This document shows, piece by piece, positions 43,078-52,291 of a stretch of 64,000 bases of DNA. The position numbers were made by a program, and so were the translations under genes. Source of the stretch: Gammaproteobacteria bacterium (GTDB lineage Bacteria > Pseudomonadota > Gammaproteobacteria > Pseudomonadales > Oceanobacteraceae). Below the pieces are notes generated by a model. The model saw nothing but the letters and a program-made list of their open reading frames with translations, was not told where the DNA came from and made no database searches. Every line of letters begins with the position of its first letter. Positions within the stretch are counted from its first letter, which is position 1. The stretch is taken from the NCBI GenBank assembly GCA_013373125.1, contig JABXIK010000050.1:1-64000 (forward strand). The letters run 5' to 3'.

Positions 43078-43329
43078 TTATTTTAAGAACTTATCTACAT
43101 ACCAACAGCTGGCCTGAATCGAAAAATTCTGTGCACGTGCCCAAGATAAGCCTGCTTCCACTAGCGCTTCTGCGTAACCTCTACCTCTTTGACGAAATGG
43201 CACATAAGTCGACGTAAAATCTAAGGATTGCGCATCTAGCATGAGATATTCCAAAACGGCATCGTCACCTTCCAGTTCGATGACAAATTTATTTTGATCT
43301 GGGTAATGCTGTACTTCTGGCTGTGACAT
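43078..43329 (-). CDS. Small GNAT-type N-acetyltransferase (YjdJ-like)
   Basis: 83 residues from ATG 43329 (MSQPEVQHYP). Short GNAT of the COG2388 type: EGDDAVLEYLMLDAQSLDFTSTYVP, then FRQRGRGYAEALVEAGLSWAR with the acetyl-CoA loop R-G-x-G, and SCWYVDKFL at the end. The substrate is unknown. It is followed by the GIY-YIG gene, probably in one transcript. Confidence 0.87.
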   Translation of the reverse strand: MSQPEVQHYPDQNKFVIELEGDDAVLEYLMLDAQSLDFTSTYVPFRQRGRGYAEALVEAGLSWARAQNFSIQASCWYVDKFLK

Positions 43330-43400
43330 AGGCGTTTCTCTTCGTAATGGAATCATTGTACCCTGTAACTAAGGTTAGGCCTATTTTGGAAATACCGATT

Positions 43401-43862
43401 ATGAAAACCCTGTTAATTGTGTGTCACGCGCCATCGCCTAATACACAAGCCATGTTGCATGCCATGACTCAGGCCATTGAGAATTTGCAATTAACCAATC
43501 TTCAGTTAAATGTTAAAGCGCCATTAGATGCTACCGCGCAAGATGTATTACAAGCCGATGGCATCATATTGGGTACTACAGAAAATCTAGGTTATATGAG
43601 TGGGGCGCTAAAAGATTTTTTTGACCGAATTTATTATTCATGCCTTGAAGAGAAACAAGGTTTACCTGTGGTCGCTATGGTGCGAGCGGGTCATGATGGC
43701 ACGGGAACATGTAAAGCATTGCAAACCATTTTAACTGGATTACGTTGGCGTTGGGTGCAAGATATTTTAGTGTGCCGTGGTGAGTGGCAGGATGGATTTC
43801 TGCAAGAGTGTCATGACATGGCTGAAGCCATGGCTGTGGCATTAAGTGAAGGCATGATTTAG
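43401..43862 (+). CDS. Flavodoxin-like NAD(P)H oxidoreductase family protein
   Basis: 153 residues from ATG 43401 (MKTLLIVCHAPSPNT). The flavodoxin-like fold is indicated by the first strand and phosphate loop, GIILGTTENLGYMSGALKDFFDRIYY as FMN-contact region, and VVAMVRAGHDGTG. It probably binds FMN and reduces an unknown substrate. It diverges from the acetyltransferase gene and is followed 16 bases later by a periplasmic binding-protein gene. Confidence 0.82.
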   Translation: MKTLLIVCHAPSPNTQAMLHAMTQAIENLQLTNLQLNVKAPLDATAQDVLQADGIILGTTENLGYMSGALKDFFDRIYYSCLEEKQGLPVVAMVRAGHDGTGTCKALQTILTGLRWRWVQDILVCRGEWQDGFLQECHDMAEAMAVALSEGMI

Positions 43863-43878
43863 AAACCTAAGGAGAGTC

Positions 43879-44631
43879 GTGTTGACGAAATTGCAACAGA
43901 TAATAATCGCTCTGAGCATGGCTATAAATGTGTCTTATGCTGAGACATTAACCATACGTGCGGATTACTGGTACCCCATGAATGGCGAAAGTAGCAGTGC
44001 TCATCCCGGGTATATGATTGAACTGGCACGTGCGATTTTTGAACCGAAAGGAGTCAAGGTGGACTATGACACCATGCCTTGGATACGCGCCATACAGCAA
44101 ACCCGTGAAGGTGAGTTTGATTGCGTTGTTGGTGCCTATAAAAATGATGCACCGGATTTTTTATTTCCAAATGAGCATTGGGGAAAAGATCAGACGACGT
44201 TTTATGTGATGAAGCAAGATGCATGGCGATACGATCAAGCCCTAACGTCGTTGAAGAATCGTCAAATTGGTACCATTAGTGGCTATTCTTATGGGAAAAC
44301 CTTAGATCAATACTTTGCCGAAAATAAAGTACAAGAAGTTAGCGGTGATCATGCATTGGATACGAACATTAAAAAACTATTAAGCGGGCGTATTGATACC
44401 ATTATTGAAAGTGAATACGTTATGCAGAGTCAATTATCGTTATTGCAATTAAGTGAAGTCATCATTGCAGCAGGGCAAACACAGCAAGGCTTTCCCATGT
44501 ATTTTGCGTGTGGACCGAATAATCCAAAGAGTGCCCGTTGGATTGAACTGGTGAACGAAACATTACCTAAGCTAAAAGCCAGTGGTAAATTTGAAGCTAT
44601 CTTGCATCGCTATGGTATAAGCAGTTGGTAG
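43879..44631 (+). CDS. Periplasmic solute-binding protein, family 3 (orphan)
   Basis: 250 residues, starting at GTG 43879 or TTG 43882 after an AAGGAG site. A signal peptide (to about residue 21, SYA) is followed by a family 3 (amino-acid type) solute-binding fold: HPGYMIELARAIFEPKGVKVDYDTMPWIRAIQQTREGEFDCVVGAY. No permease or ATPase gene is nearby, so it is either a sensor-type binding protein or serves a transporter elsewhere. Confidence 0.82.
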   Translation: MLTKLQQIIIALSMAINVSYAETLTIRADYWYPMNGESSSAHPGYMIELARAIFEPKGVKVDYDTMPWIRAIQQTREGEFDCVVGAYKNDAPDFLFPNEHWGKDQTTFYVMKQDAWRYDQALTSLKNRQIGTISGYSYGKTLDQYFAENKVQEVSGDHALDTNIKKLLSGRIDTIIESEYVMQSQLSLLQLSEVIIAAGQTQQGFPMYFACGPNNPKSARWIELVNETLPKLKASGKFEAILHRYGISSW

Positions 44632-44642
44632 TGTGGTTATAA

Positions 44643-45548
44643 ATGCAAAATAAAATTAACGTTAATATTATTACTGGCTTTTTAGGTGTGGGGAAAACCA
44701 CATTTATACAGAATTTATTAAAACATAAGCCAGAAAAGGAAACTTGGGCCGTATTAGTAAATGAATATGGTCAACAAGGTATTGATGGTGCGCTACTGGC
44801 TACACCTAATATTATAGTAAAACAAATAGCAGGTGGTTGCGCCTGCTGTGCGGCATTAATGCCATTTCAAATTGCCCTGAACCAATTAATTCGCCAAGAA
44901 AACCCCCATCGCATATTTATTGAGCCCAGTGGGTTAGGGCATGTGGATAAAATCGTTGCATTGTTGCAAGAGGATCAATATCAAGGACATTTACAACTCA
45001 AGGTGACTATTTGCTTAGTGGACTCTAGACAGTTATCTCAGCCAAAGTATCGCTATCATGAGTTGTATTTACGACAGCTTAATACCGCAGATGTTTTGGT
45101 GGCCAGTAAAATGGATTTGGCTCAACCACAAGATATAATCTTATTTGATAAATTGGTTGAAGAAACGCAAAAACCATCTGCGTACCTGCAACAGGGTATG
45201 TTACCCATGGCCGTTTTAGATGAAGTCGCTCAATCACTTATATCCAAGTTTTATTTGAATCAATCCAATGCAGAGTTCTTTACGGAAGTATTGTTTTTTT
45301 CTGCCAATCGTTGGGATATCGACAAACTGCAACGCACACTATTAGACTTAGGGTTGATGCGTGGTAAAGGCTTATTTGTGCATGAAAACAAGGTGATCGG
45401 TATTAATATGGCAAGTACCGAGTGCGCGGTACAAGAATTTGCTTTGCTTAATGCGGATCAAGTGAGTGTGTTGGAATGTATAGATGACAAACAAATTGAT
45501 ACATTAAAGATTCAAGCTAAGATTGAGGCGTGCATCGAACATGATTGA
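44643..45548 (+). CDS. CobW/COG0523 family GTPase
   Basis: 301 residues. Walker A is GFLGVGKT (12-19), the metal-binding CxCC motif is GGCACC (C66, C68, C69), and SKMDL is the guanine-specificity motif. A C-terminal CobW domain follows. The family delivers metals (zinc, cobalt and others) to target proteins. The C-terminal domain lacks the His-rich loop of zinc-type members. Its last 8 bases overlap a sterol-desaturase-family gene (a di-metal enzyme), which hints that it might supply metal to that protein; this is inference. Confidence 0.88.
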   Translation: MQNKINVNIITGFLGVGKTTFIQNLLKHKPEKETWAVLVNEYGQQGIDGALLATPNIIVKQIAGGCACCAALMPFQIALNQLIRQENPHRIFIEPSGLGHVDKIVALLQEDQYQGHLQLKVTICLVDSRQLSQPKYRYHELYLRQLNTADVLVASKMDLAQPQDIILFDKLVEETQKPSAYLQQGMLPMAVLDEVAQSLISKFYLNQSNAEFFTEVLFFSANRWDIDKLQRTLLDLGLMRGKGLFVHENKVIGINMASTECAVQEFALLNADQVSVLECIDDKQIDTLKIQAKIEACIEHD

Positions 45549-46356
45549 TTGGCTGGTGACCCATGAAGCACAAGTACGCAGTGGATTCTTTTGTTCGTTA
45601 CTGATTTTGTTTATGTTGCTAGAAGCAAAGTTTCCTAAACGTGTCCGTCGCCATAGTCGCAAATCACGTTGGACAGCGAATATTGGTTTGGTATTTGTAA
45701 ATAGTATTACCATCCGTTTAGTAATGCCACTGGCTACCATAGGTGTAGCGCAATACGCACAAGCACAAGGTTTCGGTTTATTTAACATGTGGCAGGTGCA
45801 TCCGCTGATGGTGTTTGTTGTTAGTATTATTGTGTTTGATTGTGCAATCTATTGGCAGCATCGCTTATTTCATGCCATTCCTATTTTGTGGAAACTGCAT
45901 CGTGTGCATCATGTGGACCAAGATATTGATGTCACCACAGGTTCGCGCTTTCACCCAATTGAAATTTGCCTATCGTTATTGATTAAGTTTGCTTTGGTAT
46001 TGTTGATCGGCCCTTCGATGATTGCCGTCATGGTATTTGAGATTATTCTTAATGGTATGGCCATGTTTAATCATGCGAATTTGTTCTTGTCGAACCGTTG
46101 GGATCAGAGAATCCGGCGCTTGTTGGTGACCCCCGATATGCATCGCGTGCATCATTCAACCATTCGTAGCGAAAGTGATCGCAATTTTGGCTTTAATTTA
46201 AGTTGCTGGGATCGTTGGTTTGGCAGTTATCAGTCACAACCATCACTCGGACATGATGATATGCATATCGGTGTGGCGGATTTTACTGATCCAAAACAAA
46301 CTCAGAGATTAGGTCCCATGTTATGGTTACCCTTCTCTAAGCCGGCACATAAATAA
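45541..46356 (+). CDS. Sterol desaturase/fatty acid hydroxylase family membrane protein
   Basis: 271 residues from ATG 45541. Three to four helices and three His boxes: HRLFH, HRVHHVDQD and, late, MHRVHHS; these bind the di-iron centre. DVTTGSRFHPIE is typical of the bacterial ERG3-like group. It hydroxylates or desaturates a lipid substrate in the inner membrane; the substrate is unknown. It overlaps the CobW-type GTPase gene by 8 bases, with GAGG as ribosome site inside that gene. Confidence 0.88.
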   Translation: MIDWLVTHEAQVRSGFFCSLLILFMLLEAKFPKRVRRHSRKSRWTANIGLVFVNSITIRLVMPLATIGVAQYAQAQGFGLFNMWQVHPLMVFVVSIIVFDCAIYWQHRLFHAIPILWKLHRVHHVDQDIDVTTGSRFHPIEICLSLLIKFALVLLIGPSMIAVMVFEIILNGMAMFNHANLFLSNRWDQRIRRLLVTPDMHRVHHSTIRSESDRNFGFNLSCWDRWFGSYQSQPSLGHDDMHIGVADFTDPKQTQRLGPMLWLPFSKPAHK

Positions 46357-46472
46357 TGGGTTCAAGGGAACCCTGTCACGCAAATGAGGACTAAACTCAA
46401 GTAATGCCCTTGTGCTGGGTTATATCAGCTGGTTGGGGTATGATGAGTTTTCCTGAAAGGTATGAGAATTCA

Positions 46473-46814
46473 ATGAAATCCACCCATTCGGTTATGTTGT
46501 GTATCTTGCTGGTGCTACAAGGCATCAGTCAGAGCTATGCTACCCAAATGATGTCGGCAAAGGCCACTGCTAGCGTGGATACGCAGGTGATGGAGCATGA
46601 GATGCCCTGTCACAGTGAATCGGATTTAGCTCAATCTTATGCCATGGACGATTGTTGTGATCAGGATTGCCAGTGCCATTTCATGGGGACAGCCATGTCA
46701 CAACATAGCTTTCATTGGCAGGCATTTAAAACTCCGCATCCGTTACAAACCTATGCCCCTACACCGCTATTAATTTCATTATCTAATCTTTATCGCCCTC
46801 CCATTTTTGCTTAA
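46473..46814 (+). CDS. Small exported Cys/His/Met-rich protein of the cus operon
   Basis: 113 residues from ATG 46473 (MKSTHSVMLCILLVLQG), with a signal peptide ending SYA. The mature part has an acidic region with HEMPCHSE, then DDCCDQDCQCHF with four Cys in seven residues, and ends SLYRPPIF. Small proteins of this kind commonly precede copper/silver RND genes in marine gammaproteobacteria and are thought to bind metal in the periplasm; some are grouped as DUF2946-like. It lies 44 bases before the cusB-like gene. The start is uncertain because the AAGG site is 12 bases away. Confidence 0.65.
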   Translation: MKSTHSVMLCILLVLQGISQSYATQMMSAKATASVDTQVMEHEMPCHSESDLAQSYAMDDCCDQDCQCHFMGTAMSQHSFHWQAFKTPHPLQTYAPTPLLISLSNLYRPPIFA

Positions 46815-46858
46815 TACACCCAAGTTGCGTCTTTAATTTGTCGTTTGAGTATTAAGTT

Positions 46859-48382
46859 ATGTGGAAAAAATTCTGTGCCATAGCCCTAGTGGCTTTCCTA
46901 TTAGGATTGGGTGTGTCCAATCTATTACCCTCATCTGGTTCAAGTGCCAGTGAAGAGAAAAAGCCCTTGTATTGGGTGGCGCCCATGGATGCCAATTATC
47001 GTCGTGATGGGCCAGGTAAGTCGCCCATGGGGATGGATCTTGTACCTGTGTATGAAGAGGAGTCCCCAGAGCAAGCACCGGGGACCGTGAACATTTCATC
47101 ACAGGTAGAAAATCAACTTGGGGTGAAGACGGCTGTTGTGACACTAGAAGCTTTATCACAACAAGTACAAGTAGCGGGCTTTCTGCAGTATGACGATACA
47201 TCAATGCAGCACTACCATTCCCGTGTAAATGGCTGGGTGGAAAAACTGTATGTTTATAGTGTAGGGGATACGGTTAAACGTGGGCAAAAATTGTATGAGC
47301 TTTACAGCCCGGATCTTGTTTATGCACAAGAAGAGTTTGTGGCGGCTATTAAGACCGGTAATCTAGCCTTGTTGCAGTCATCGCATTTAAAATTACAAGC
47401 GCTAGGCGTATCTGACACTCAAATTCAACAATTACAAAAGACCCGCCAAGTTAAACAGCGGCTGACATTTTATGCACAACAAGCCGGTTATGTATCGGAT
47501 TTAAATGTACGTGAAGGTATGTACATTCAACCGCAAGTGGAAGTGATGGCCACAGCGGATCTTGCAAGTATTTGGGTGATGGCCGAAGTGTTCGAGTCGC
47601 AATCTAATTGGTTGCAACCTGGACAAGTGGTCACAATGAGTGTGGATGCTATCCCAGATAAAGAGTGGCAAGGCAAGGTGGATTATATTTTTCCCAATGT
47701 AAATGCCAATAATCGCACCGTACAAGTACGCGTAGTATTTGAAAATCCTAAACATATTTTGAAGCCGAATATGTTTGCACGCCTAAATATTTCAACCACT
47801 CCTAAAGAAGCAGCATTAGTGGTGCCTAGTGACGCGGTGATTTATACCGGTAATCAAGCTCGTGTGGTTTTAGCATTGGGTGATGGTGCTTATCGCTCGG
47901 TAAAAGTGGTGACAGGCTTGCAGGCTCAGGGCAAAACGCAAATTCTTTCTGGTTTAGCAAAAGATCAAAAGGTGGTGACTTCGGCTCAATTTTTAATTGA
48001 TAGTGAATCCAATATTGCCGCTGAAATGACGCGTATGGATGCTTCCAGTGAAGAAAGCTTGGATCGTGTGTGGGTATATGGACGTGTGATCGAGAAAGAT
48101 AGCAATCAATTGAAACTCTCCCATGAACCCGTAGACAAATGGCAATGGCCTGCCATGACTATGTGGTTAGATACACAACAAGGTTTGGATTTAGAGGGAT
48201 TAAAAGCAGGAGATGAAATTGGATTTTGTCTGGATGAATTCCCTAATAAAGAATATCGCATTACCCATATCGAAGTGCAACAATCGCAAGAAGTAAAACA
48301 TGCTGAAATGGATCATAGTACTATGAGCCATGAAGAGATAAATCATGAGGCTATGAATCATGAGGCAATGAATCATGATTAA
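46859..48382 (+). CDS. cusB: CusB-type RND adaptor fused to a CusF-like domain
   Basis: 507 residues. An N-terminal membrane anchor (4-22) precedes a heavy-metal-binding module (YWVAPMDANYRRDGPGKSPMGMDLVPVYEE, about 39-68), then the adaptor barrel, coiled-coil and membrane-proximal domains. A C-terminal domain around 405-480 contains WPAMTM, the tryptophan/methionine copper site of CusF. The last 27 residues are His/Met pentads (HAEMD, HSTMS, HEEIN, HEAMN twice). It links the RND pump to an outer-membrane channel and hands Cu(I) or Ag(I) to the pump. It overlaps cusA by 8 bases. Confidence 0.9.
   Translation: MWKKFCAIALVAFLLGLGVSNLLPSSGSSASEEKKPLYWVAPMDANYRRDGPGKSPMGMDLVPVYEEESPEQAPGTVNISSQVENQLGVKTAVVTLEALSQQVQVAGFLQYDDTSMQHYHSRVNGWVEKLYVYSVGDTVKRGQKLYELYSPDLVYAQEEFVAAIKTGNLALLQSSHLKLQALGVSDTQIQQLQKTRQVKQRLTFYAQQAGYVSDLNVREGMYIQPQVEVMATADLASIWVMAEVFESQSNWLQPGQVVTMSVDAIPDKEWQGKVDYIFPNVNANNRTVQVRVVFENPKHILKPNMFARLNISTTPKEAALVVPSDAVIYTGNQARVVLALGDGAYRSVKVVTGLQAQGKTQILSGLAKDQKVVTSAQFLIDSESNIAAEMTRMDASSEESLDRVWVYGRVIEKDSNQLKLSHEPVDKWQWPAMTMWLDTQQGLDLEGLKAGDEIGFCLDEFPNKEYRITHIEVQQSQEVKHAEMDHSTMSHEEINHEAMNHEAMNHD
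48298..48379 (+). repeat. Pentapeptide-repeat coding tail of the adaptor gene
   Basis: The end of the adaptor gene encodes H-x-x-(M/I)-x repeated five times plus a final His-Asp. The last two units are nearly identical in DNA (ATGAATCATGAGGC), so slippage could change copy number. Confidence 0.75.
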
Positions 48383-51300
48383 TCATATTATCAACTGGTC
48401 CATTACCAATCGCGTTTGGGTGTTGTTGATCACACTGGGATTAATACTGGCCGGTGCGTTTAGTATTAAACAAACACCTGTGGATGCCATTCCCGATTTG
48501 TCCGATGTGCAGGTGATTATCAAAACGTCTTATGCGGGTCAGGCACCACAAGTGGTGCAAGATCAAGTAACGTATCCATTGAGTACCGCCATGTTAAGTG
48601 TACCTAAAGCGGTGACGGTACGAGGCTTTAGTTTTTTCGGTGACAGTTATGTGTATGTTATTTTTGAAGACGGTACTGACCTGTACTGGGCTCGCTCACG
48701 GGTTTTAGAATACCTAAGTCAAGTGAGTGGCAAGTTACCAGCACAAGCGCAGCCAGAGCTGGGTCCAGATGCAACGGGTGTGGGCTGGGTGTTTAACTAT
48801 GCCTTGGTGGATCGTACTGGTCAGCATGACTTAAGTGAATTGCGCTCATTACAAGATTGGTTTTTAAAATATGAATTACAAACCGTTGCTGGTGTGTCAG
48901 AGGTGGCAACGGTTGGCGGTATGGTGCGTCAATATCAGATTGCAGTGGATCCATTAAAACTGCGCGCTTATGGCATACCTATGAGCCATATATACAACGC
49001 CATTCGTGAAGCTAATCAAGAACGCGGTGCATCAGTTTTGGAGATGGCCGAAGCGGAATACATGGTGCGTATTCATGGCTACTTACAAAATATCGAAGAC
49101 ATCAAACAAATTCCATTAGGTGTAAACAGCAAGGGGACATCGCTCACACTAGGTGATGTGGCTCGTATTCAGCTGGGGCCAAAAATGCGTCGCGGTATAG
49201 CAGAACTCAACGGTGAAGGGGAAGTGGTTGGTGGCATTGTGGTCATGCGTTATGGCGAAAATGCTCAGGCTACCATCACAAAAGTAAAAGAAAAATTAGC
49301 ACAACTACAGACCAGCTTGCCTCAAGGTGTTGAGTTGATAGTGACTTATGATCGCTCACAGCTTATTGAAAATGCCATCAATAATTTGATGGATAAACTC
49401 ATGGAAGAGTTTATTGTGGTTTCCATTATCTGTATGTTGTTTTTATTTCACTTCCGCTCTTCTTTGGTGGTGGTATTAAGTTTACCCGTTGCGATTTTGT
49501 GTGCGTACATCATCATGTACTTGCAAGGAGTTAACGCCAATATCATGTCCCTTGGTGGTATTGCCATCGCCATTGGCGCCATGGTGGATGGGGCGATAGT
49601 GATGATTGAAAATGTGCATAAACACTTTTCACGCCAAACTATTACGGATAAAAATCGTTGGCAGGTGATTGCTCAAGCCAGTCAAGAAGTGGGGCCTGCA
49701 TTATTCTTTTCGTTATTAATTATTACGTTAAGCTTTTTACCGGTTTTCACTCTAGAAGCGCAAGAGGGAAAACTCTTCACACCTTTGGCGTTAACGAAAA
49801 CCTACGCCATGGCAATGGCCGCAGGTTTGGCTATTACTTTGGTGCCAGTCTTAATGGGTTACTTTATTCGCGGACACATTCGTGATGAAGCCCATAATCC
49901 TTTGCATCAAATATTTTTACGTGTGTATCAGCCATTATTACGTTGGTGCTTGTCCCACAGTGCCGTCGTATTAACAACTGCAATTGTTTTATTGCTATCG
50001 GCTTGGTATCCACTGAATAAGACCGGCAGCGAATTCATGCCGCCTTTGGATGAAGGGGATTTGATGTACATGCCTACGACCTATGCAGGTATCTCCATAG
50101 GCAAAGCACGGCAGATTTTACAACAAACCGATAAGCTAATTAAAACGGTACCCGAGGTGAAAACCGTTTTCGGTAAAGTGGGACGGGCAGAAACAGCAAC
50201 GGACCCAGCTCCACTTACCATGATTGAAACCGTTATTCAGTTTAAGCCTAAGAGTGAATGGCGAGAGGGGGTAACCTCTGAATCTTTACGTCAGGAATTA
50301 AATCAACTGATTGATTTCCCAGGTCTTACTAATGCGTTTGTGATGCCCATTAAAACCAGAATTGATATGTTGGCTACTGGCATCAAAACTCCTGTGGGGA
50401 TTAAAGTTTCTGGGCCGGATCTAAATGTCATCGAAGACATAGGTGAGCGCATTGAAACGATACTGACTCAATTGCCCGAAACCTTATCCGTTTACAGTGA
50501 GCGTGTAGTGGGCGGGCGCTATATTGATATTAAAATTGATCGTGAAAAAGCGGCTCGCTATGGTTTAAATATTCAATCTTTGCAAAGTATTGCTCAGGGT
50601 GCCATTGGCGGTGTAGATGTAACAGAGACCATCGAAGGCCTAGAGCGTTACCCTATAAATGTTCGCTATGAGCAGGGCTATCGCGATAATTTAGAGAAAA
50701 TTAAACAGCTACCTATTTATACGGATCAAGGATTGGTGATTCCTTTAGGTGATGTGGCGGGTATTCAAGTAAATGATGGCGCAGCCATGATTAAAAGTGA
50801 AAACGCGCGCTTGAATGGTTGGACCTATATTGATCTTTCCAGTGAGGACCTAGCTGGCTATGTGCAAGCGGCACAAGCATTAGTATCGGAGCAATTGGAT
50901 TTACCAGCGGGTTATTCTTTGAATTGGACAGGGCAGTACGAATATTTAATTCGTGCGCAAGAAAAATTCAGTATCGTTATGCCCATTACTCTATTTATCA
51001 TTGCGGTCCTCTTGTATTTAAGTTTGAAACGCATTCCAGATGTATTAATGATTTTATTGACCATGCCATTTTCTTTAATCGGTGGTATTGGTTTAATTTA
51101 TTTGTTGGATTACCAATTCTCGGTGGCAGTGGGTGTAGGCTTTATTGCCTTAGCTGGTGTGTCTGTCGAGATAGGTATTTTAATGATGCTGTATTTAAAT
51201 CAAGCGTGGGAACATGCTCAGAGCATGGATCGCAGTCATTTGATTCATGCTATTGAGCAAGGTGCCAGTGCGCGCTTACGTCCAATATTGATGACGAGTT

Positions 51301-51470
51301 TATCCAGTATTGTGGGGTTAATGCCGATCATGTTTACATCCGGCACTGGCTCAGAAGTGATGCAACGCATCGCAGCACCCATGATAGGTGGGATGTTGTC
51401 TACTCTGGTGCTATCACTGTTAATATTACCTGTATTGTTTTATGTAATTAAACAAAGGCAGTTGCGTTAA
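48375..51470 (+). CDS. cusA: CusA-type heavy-metal RND efflux pump
   Basis: 1031 residues with twelve membrane helices and two large periplasmic loops. AIPDLSDVQVIIKTSY, AIGAMVDGAIVMIENVHKH and PIKTRIDMLATGIKTPVGIKV are CusA-like, and EFMPPLDEGDLMYMP carries methionines of the Cu(I)/Ag(I) pathway. It pumps monovalent copper or silver from the periplasm out of the cell, driven by protons. No cusC-type outer-membrane gene and no regulator adjoin it, so a TolC protein encoded elsewhere must complete the complex. Confidence 0.93.
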   Translation: MINHIINWSITNRVWVLLITLGLILAGAFSIKQTPVDAIPDLSDVQVIIKTSYAGQAPQVVQDQVTYPLSTAMLSVPKAVTVRGFSFFGDSYVYVIFEDGTDLYWARSRVLEYLSQVSGKLPAQAQPELGPDATGVGWVFNYALVDRTGQHDLSELRSLQDWFLKYELQTVAGVSEVATVGGMVRQYQIAVDPLKLRAYGIPMSHIYNAIREANQERGASVLEMAEAEYMVRIHGYLQNIEDIKQIPLGVNSKGTSLTLGDVARIQLGPKMRRGIAELNGEGEVVGGIVVMRYGENAQATITKVKEKLAQLQTSLPQGVELIVTYDRSQLIENAINNLMDKLMEEFIVVSIICMLFLFHFRSSLVVVLSLPVAILCAYIIMYLQGVNANIMSLGGIAIAIGAMVDGAIVMIENVHKHFSRQTITDKNRWQVIAQASQEVGPALFFSLLIITLSFLPVFTLEAQEGKLFTPLALTKTYAMAMAAGLAITLVPVLMGYFIRGHIRDEAHNPLHQIFLRVYQPLLRWCLSHSAVVLTTAIVLLLSAWYPLNKTGSEFMPPLDEGDLMYMPTTYAGISIGKARQILQQTDKLIKTVPEVKTVFGKVGRAETATDPAPLTMIETVIQFKPKSEWREGVTSESLRQELNQLIDFPGLTNAFVMPIKTRIDMLATGIKTPVGIKVSGPDLNVIEDIGERIETILTQLPETLSVYSERVVGGRYIDIKIDREKAARYGLNIQSLQSIAQGAIGGVDVTETIEGLERYPINVRYEQGYRDNLEKIKQLPIYTDQGLVIPLGDVAGIQVNDGAAMIKSENARLNGWTYIDLSSEDLAGYVQAAQALVSEQLDLPAGYSLNWTGQYEYLIRAQEKFSIVMPITLFIIAVLLYLSLKRIPDVLMILLTMPFSLIGGIGLIYLLDYQFSVAVGVGFIALAGVSVEIGILMMLYLNQAWEHAQSMDRSHLIHAIEQGASARLRPILMTSLSSIVGLMPIMFTSGTGSEVMQRIAAPMIGGMLSTLVLSLLILPVLFYVIKQRQLR

Positions 51471-51489
51471 CAAGCGAACGAAAACAAAA

Positions 51490-51519
51490 AAGCCCAGCTT
51501 TTTTATAAGAGCTGGGCTT
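51490..51519. terminator. Terminator between cusA and the DUF481 gene
   Basis: A 10-bp stem (AAGCCCAGCT with AGCTGGGCTT, 10-base loop) with A and T runs on the two sides; it serves both convergent genes. Confidence 0.85.
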
Positions 51520-51539
51520 CTTTATTTGTAATGGTATTT

Positions 51540-52286
51540 TTAGAATAAATATAAAATGGACAGGCTGGTGGTGGTGTCCGTTTTTTCAATGCCATCTGGC
51601 ACATGGGAATTGTGAATAATATTGTAAGAGGCTTTTAAACTGAGATTACCCATCAATGTGGCGGCGATGGAGGTTTCAGACTTGCTCTTGGTATTATCAT
51701 CGCTTTCGACCGCAGCTTCTGTGCTGAGTAATTGTTTGAATTTAGCCGTTTCACTTAGAGTTAATTGGTAATCCAAGGCTAAACGTATGATGCCGCCTTC
51801 TTCGATATTGCCATCGTTATCTTCGTTATAAAAATAACCAGGACCTGCGTTGTAGTTCAAAAAAGCATTTTCACTGCCAAAGATTTGATCCGCATAACCC
51901 ACTGCGAATGAATCTTGCTGTGAAAAACCAGCAAAGCGATCATTCTCGTAACTGCCATAAACGAAAAGTGCTGAATGCTTTTCATTTAATTTGTAGTCTC
52001 CCTGAGCGGAAGCAAAGTAACGCTCCGCACTGGTTTGGGTTTCTTTTACACCGTTGTTTTCTACTTTTTCTTCTTTAAATAAAGTATCAATGCGGTAAGT
52101 GTTCTTCCAATTTTGTGTATCTTGGGTAACTGACAGCTTGCTTTTCAACGAGTTAGTTTCGGTGTTTCCGGTTGTGCTGATCACACCCACTTCTATTTCG
52201 CCTGTGATCGGTTCTTCAGCCCAGCTAATGAGAGCAAGTGAAGAAAGCGAGACAGTCAGCAAAGATTTAATAAAAGTCATAGTCAT
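51540..52286 (-). CDS. DUF481 family outer-membrane protein (YdiY-like)
   Basis: 248 residues with a signal peptide (LALISWAEE). GEIEVGVISTTGNTETNSLKSKLSV is the DUF481 opening strand pair. Alternating strands follow and the protein ends LSILYLF, a barrel terminus. A salt- or acid-induced outer-membrane family of unknown function. The nearest upstream gene on the strand is mscS, 5 bases away, so they form an operon, which suggests osmotic control. Confidence 0.85.
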   Translation of the reverse strand: MTMTFIKSLLTVSLSSLALISWAEEPITGEIEVGVISTTGNTETNSLKSKLSVTQDTQNWKNTYRIDTLFKEEKVENNGVKETQTSAERYFASAQGDYKLNEKHSALFVYGSYENDRFAGFSQQDSFAVGYADQIFGSENAFLNYNAGPGYFYNEDNDGNIEEGGIIRLALDYQLTLSETAKFKQLLSTEAAVESDDNTKSKSETSIAATLMGNLSLKASYNIIHNSHVPDGIEKTDTTTSLSILYLF

Positions 52287-52291
52287 CCCTA

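Noticed and set aside
46857..47204. 115-codon open frame opposite the adaptor gene start
   Set aside because: Antisense to the conserved metal-binding module; no signal or motif.
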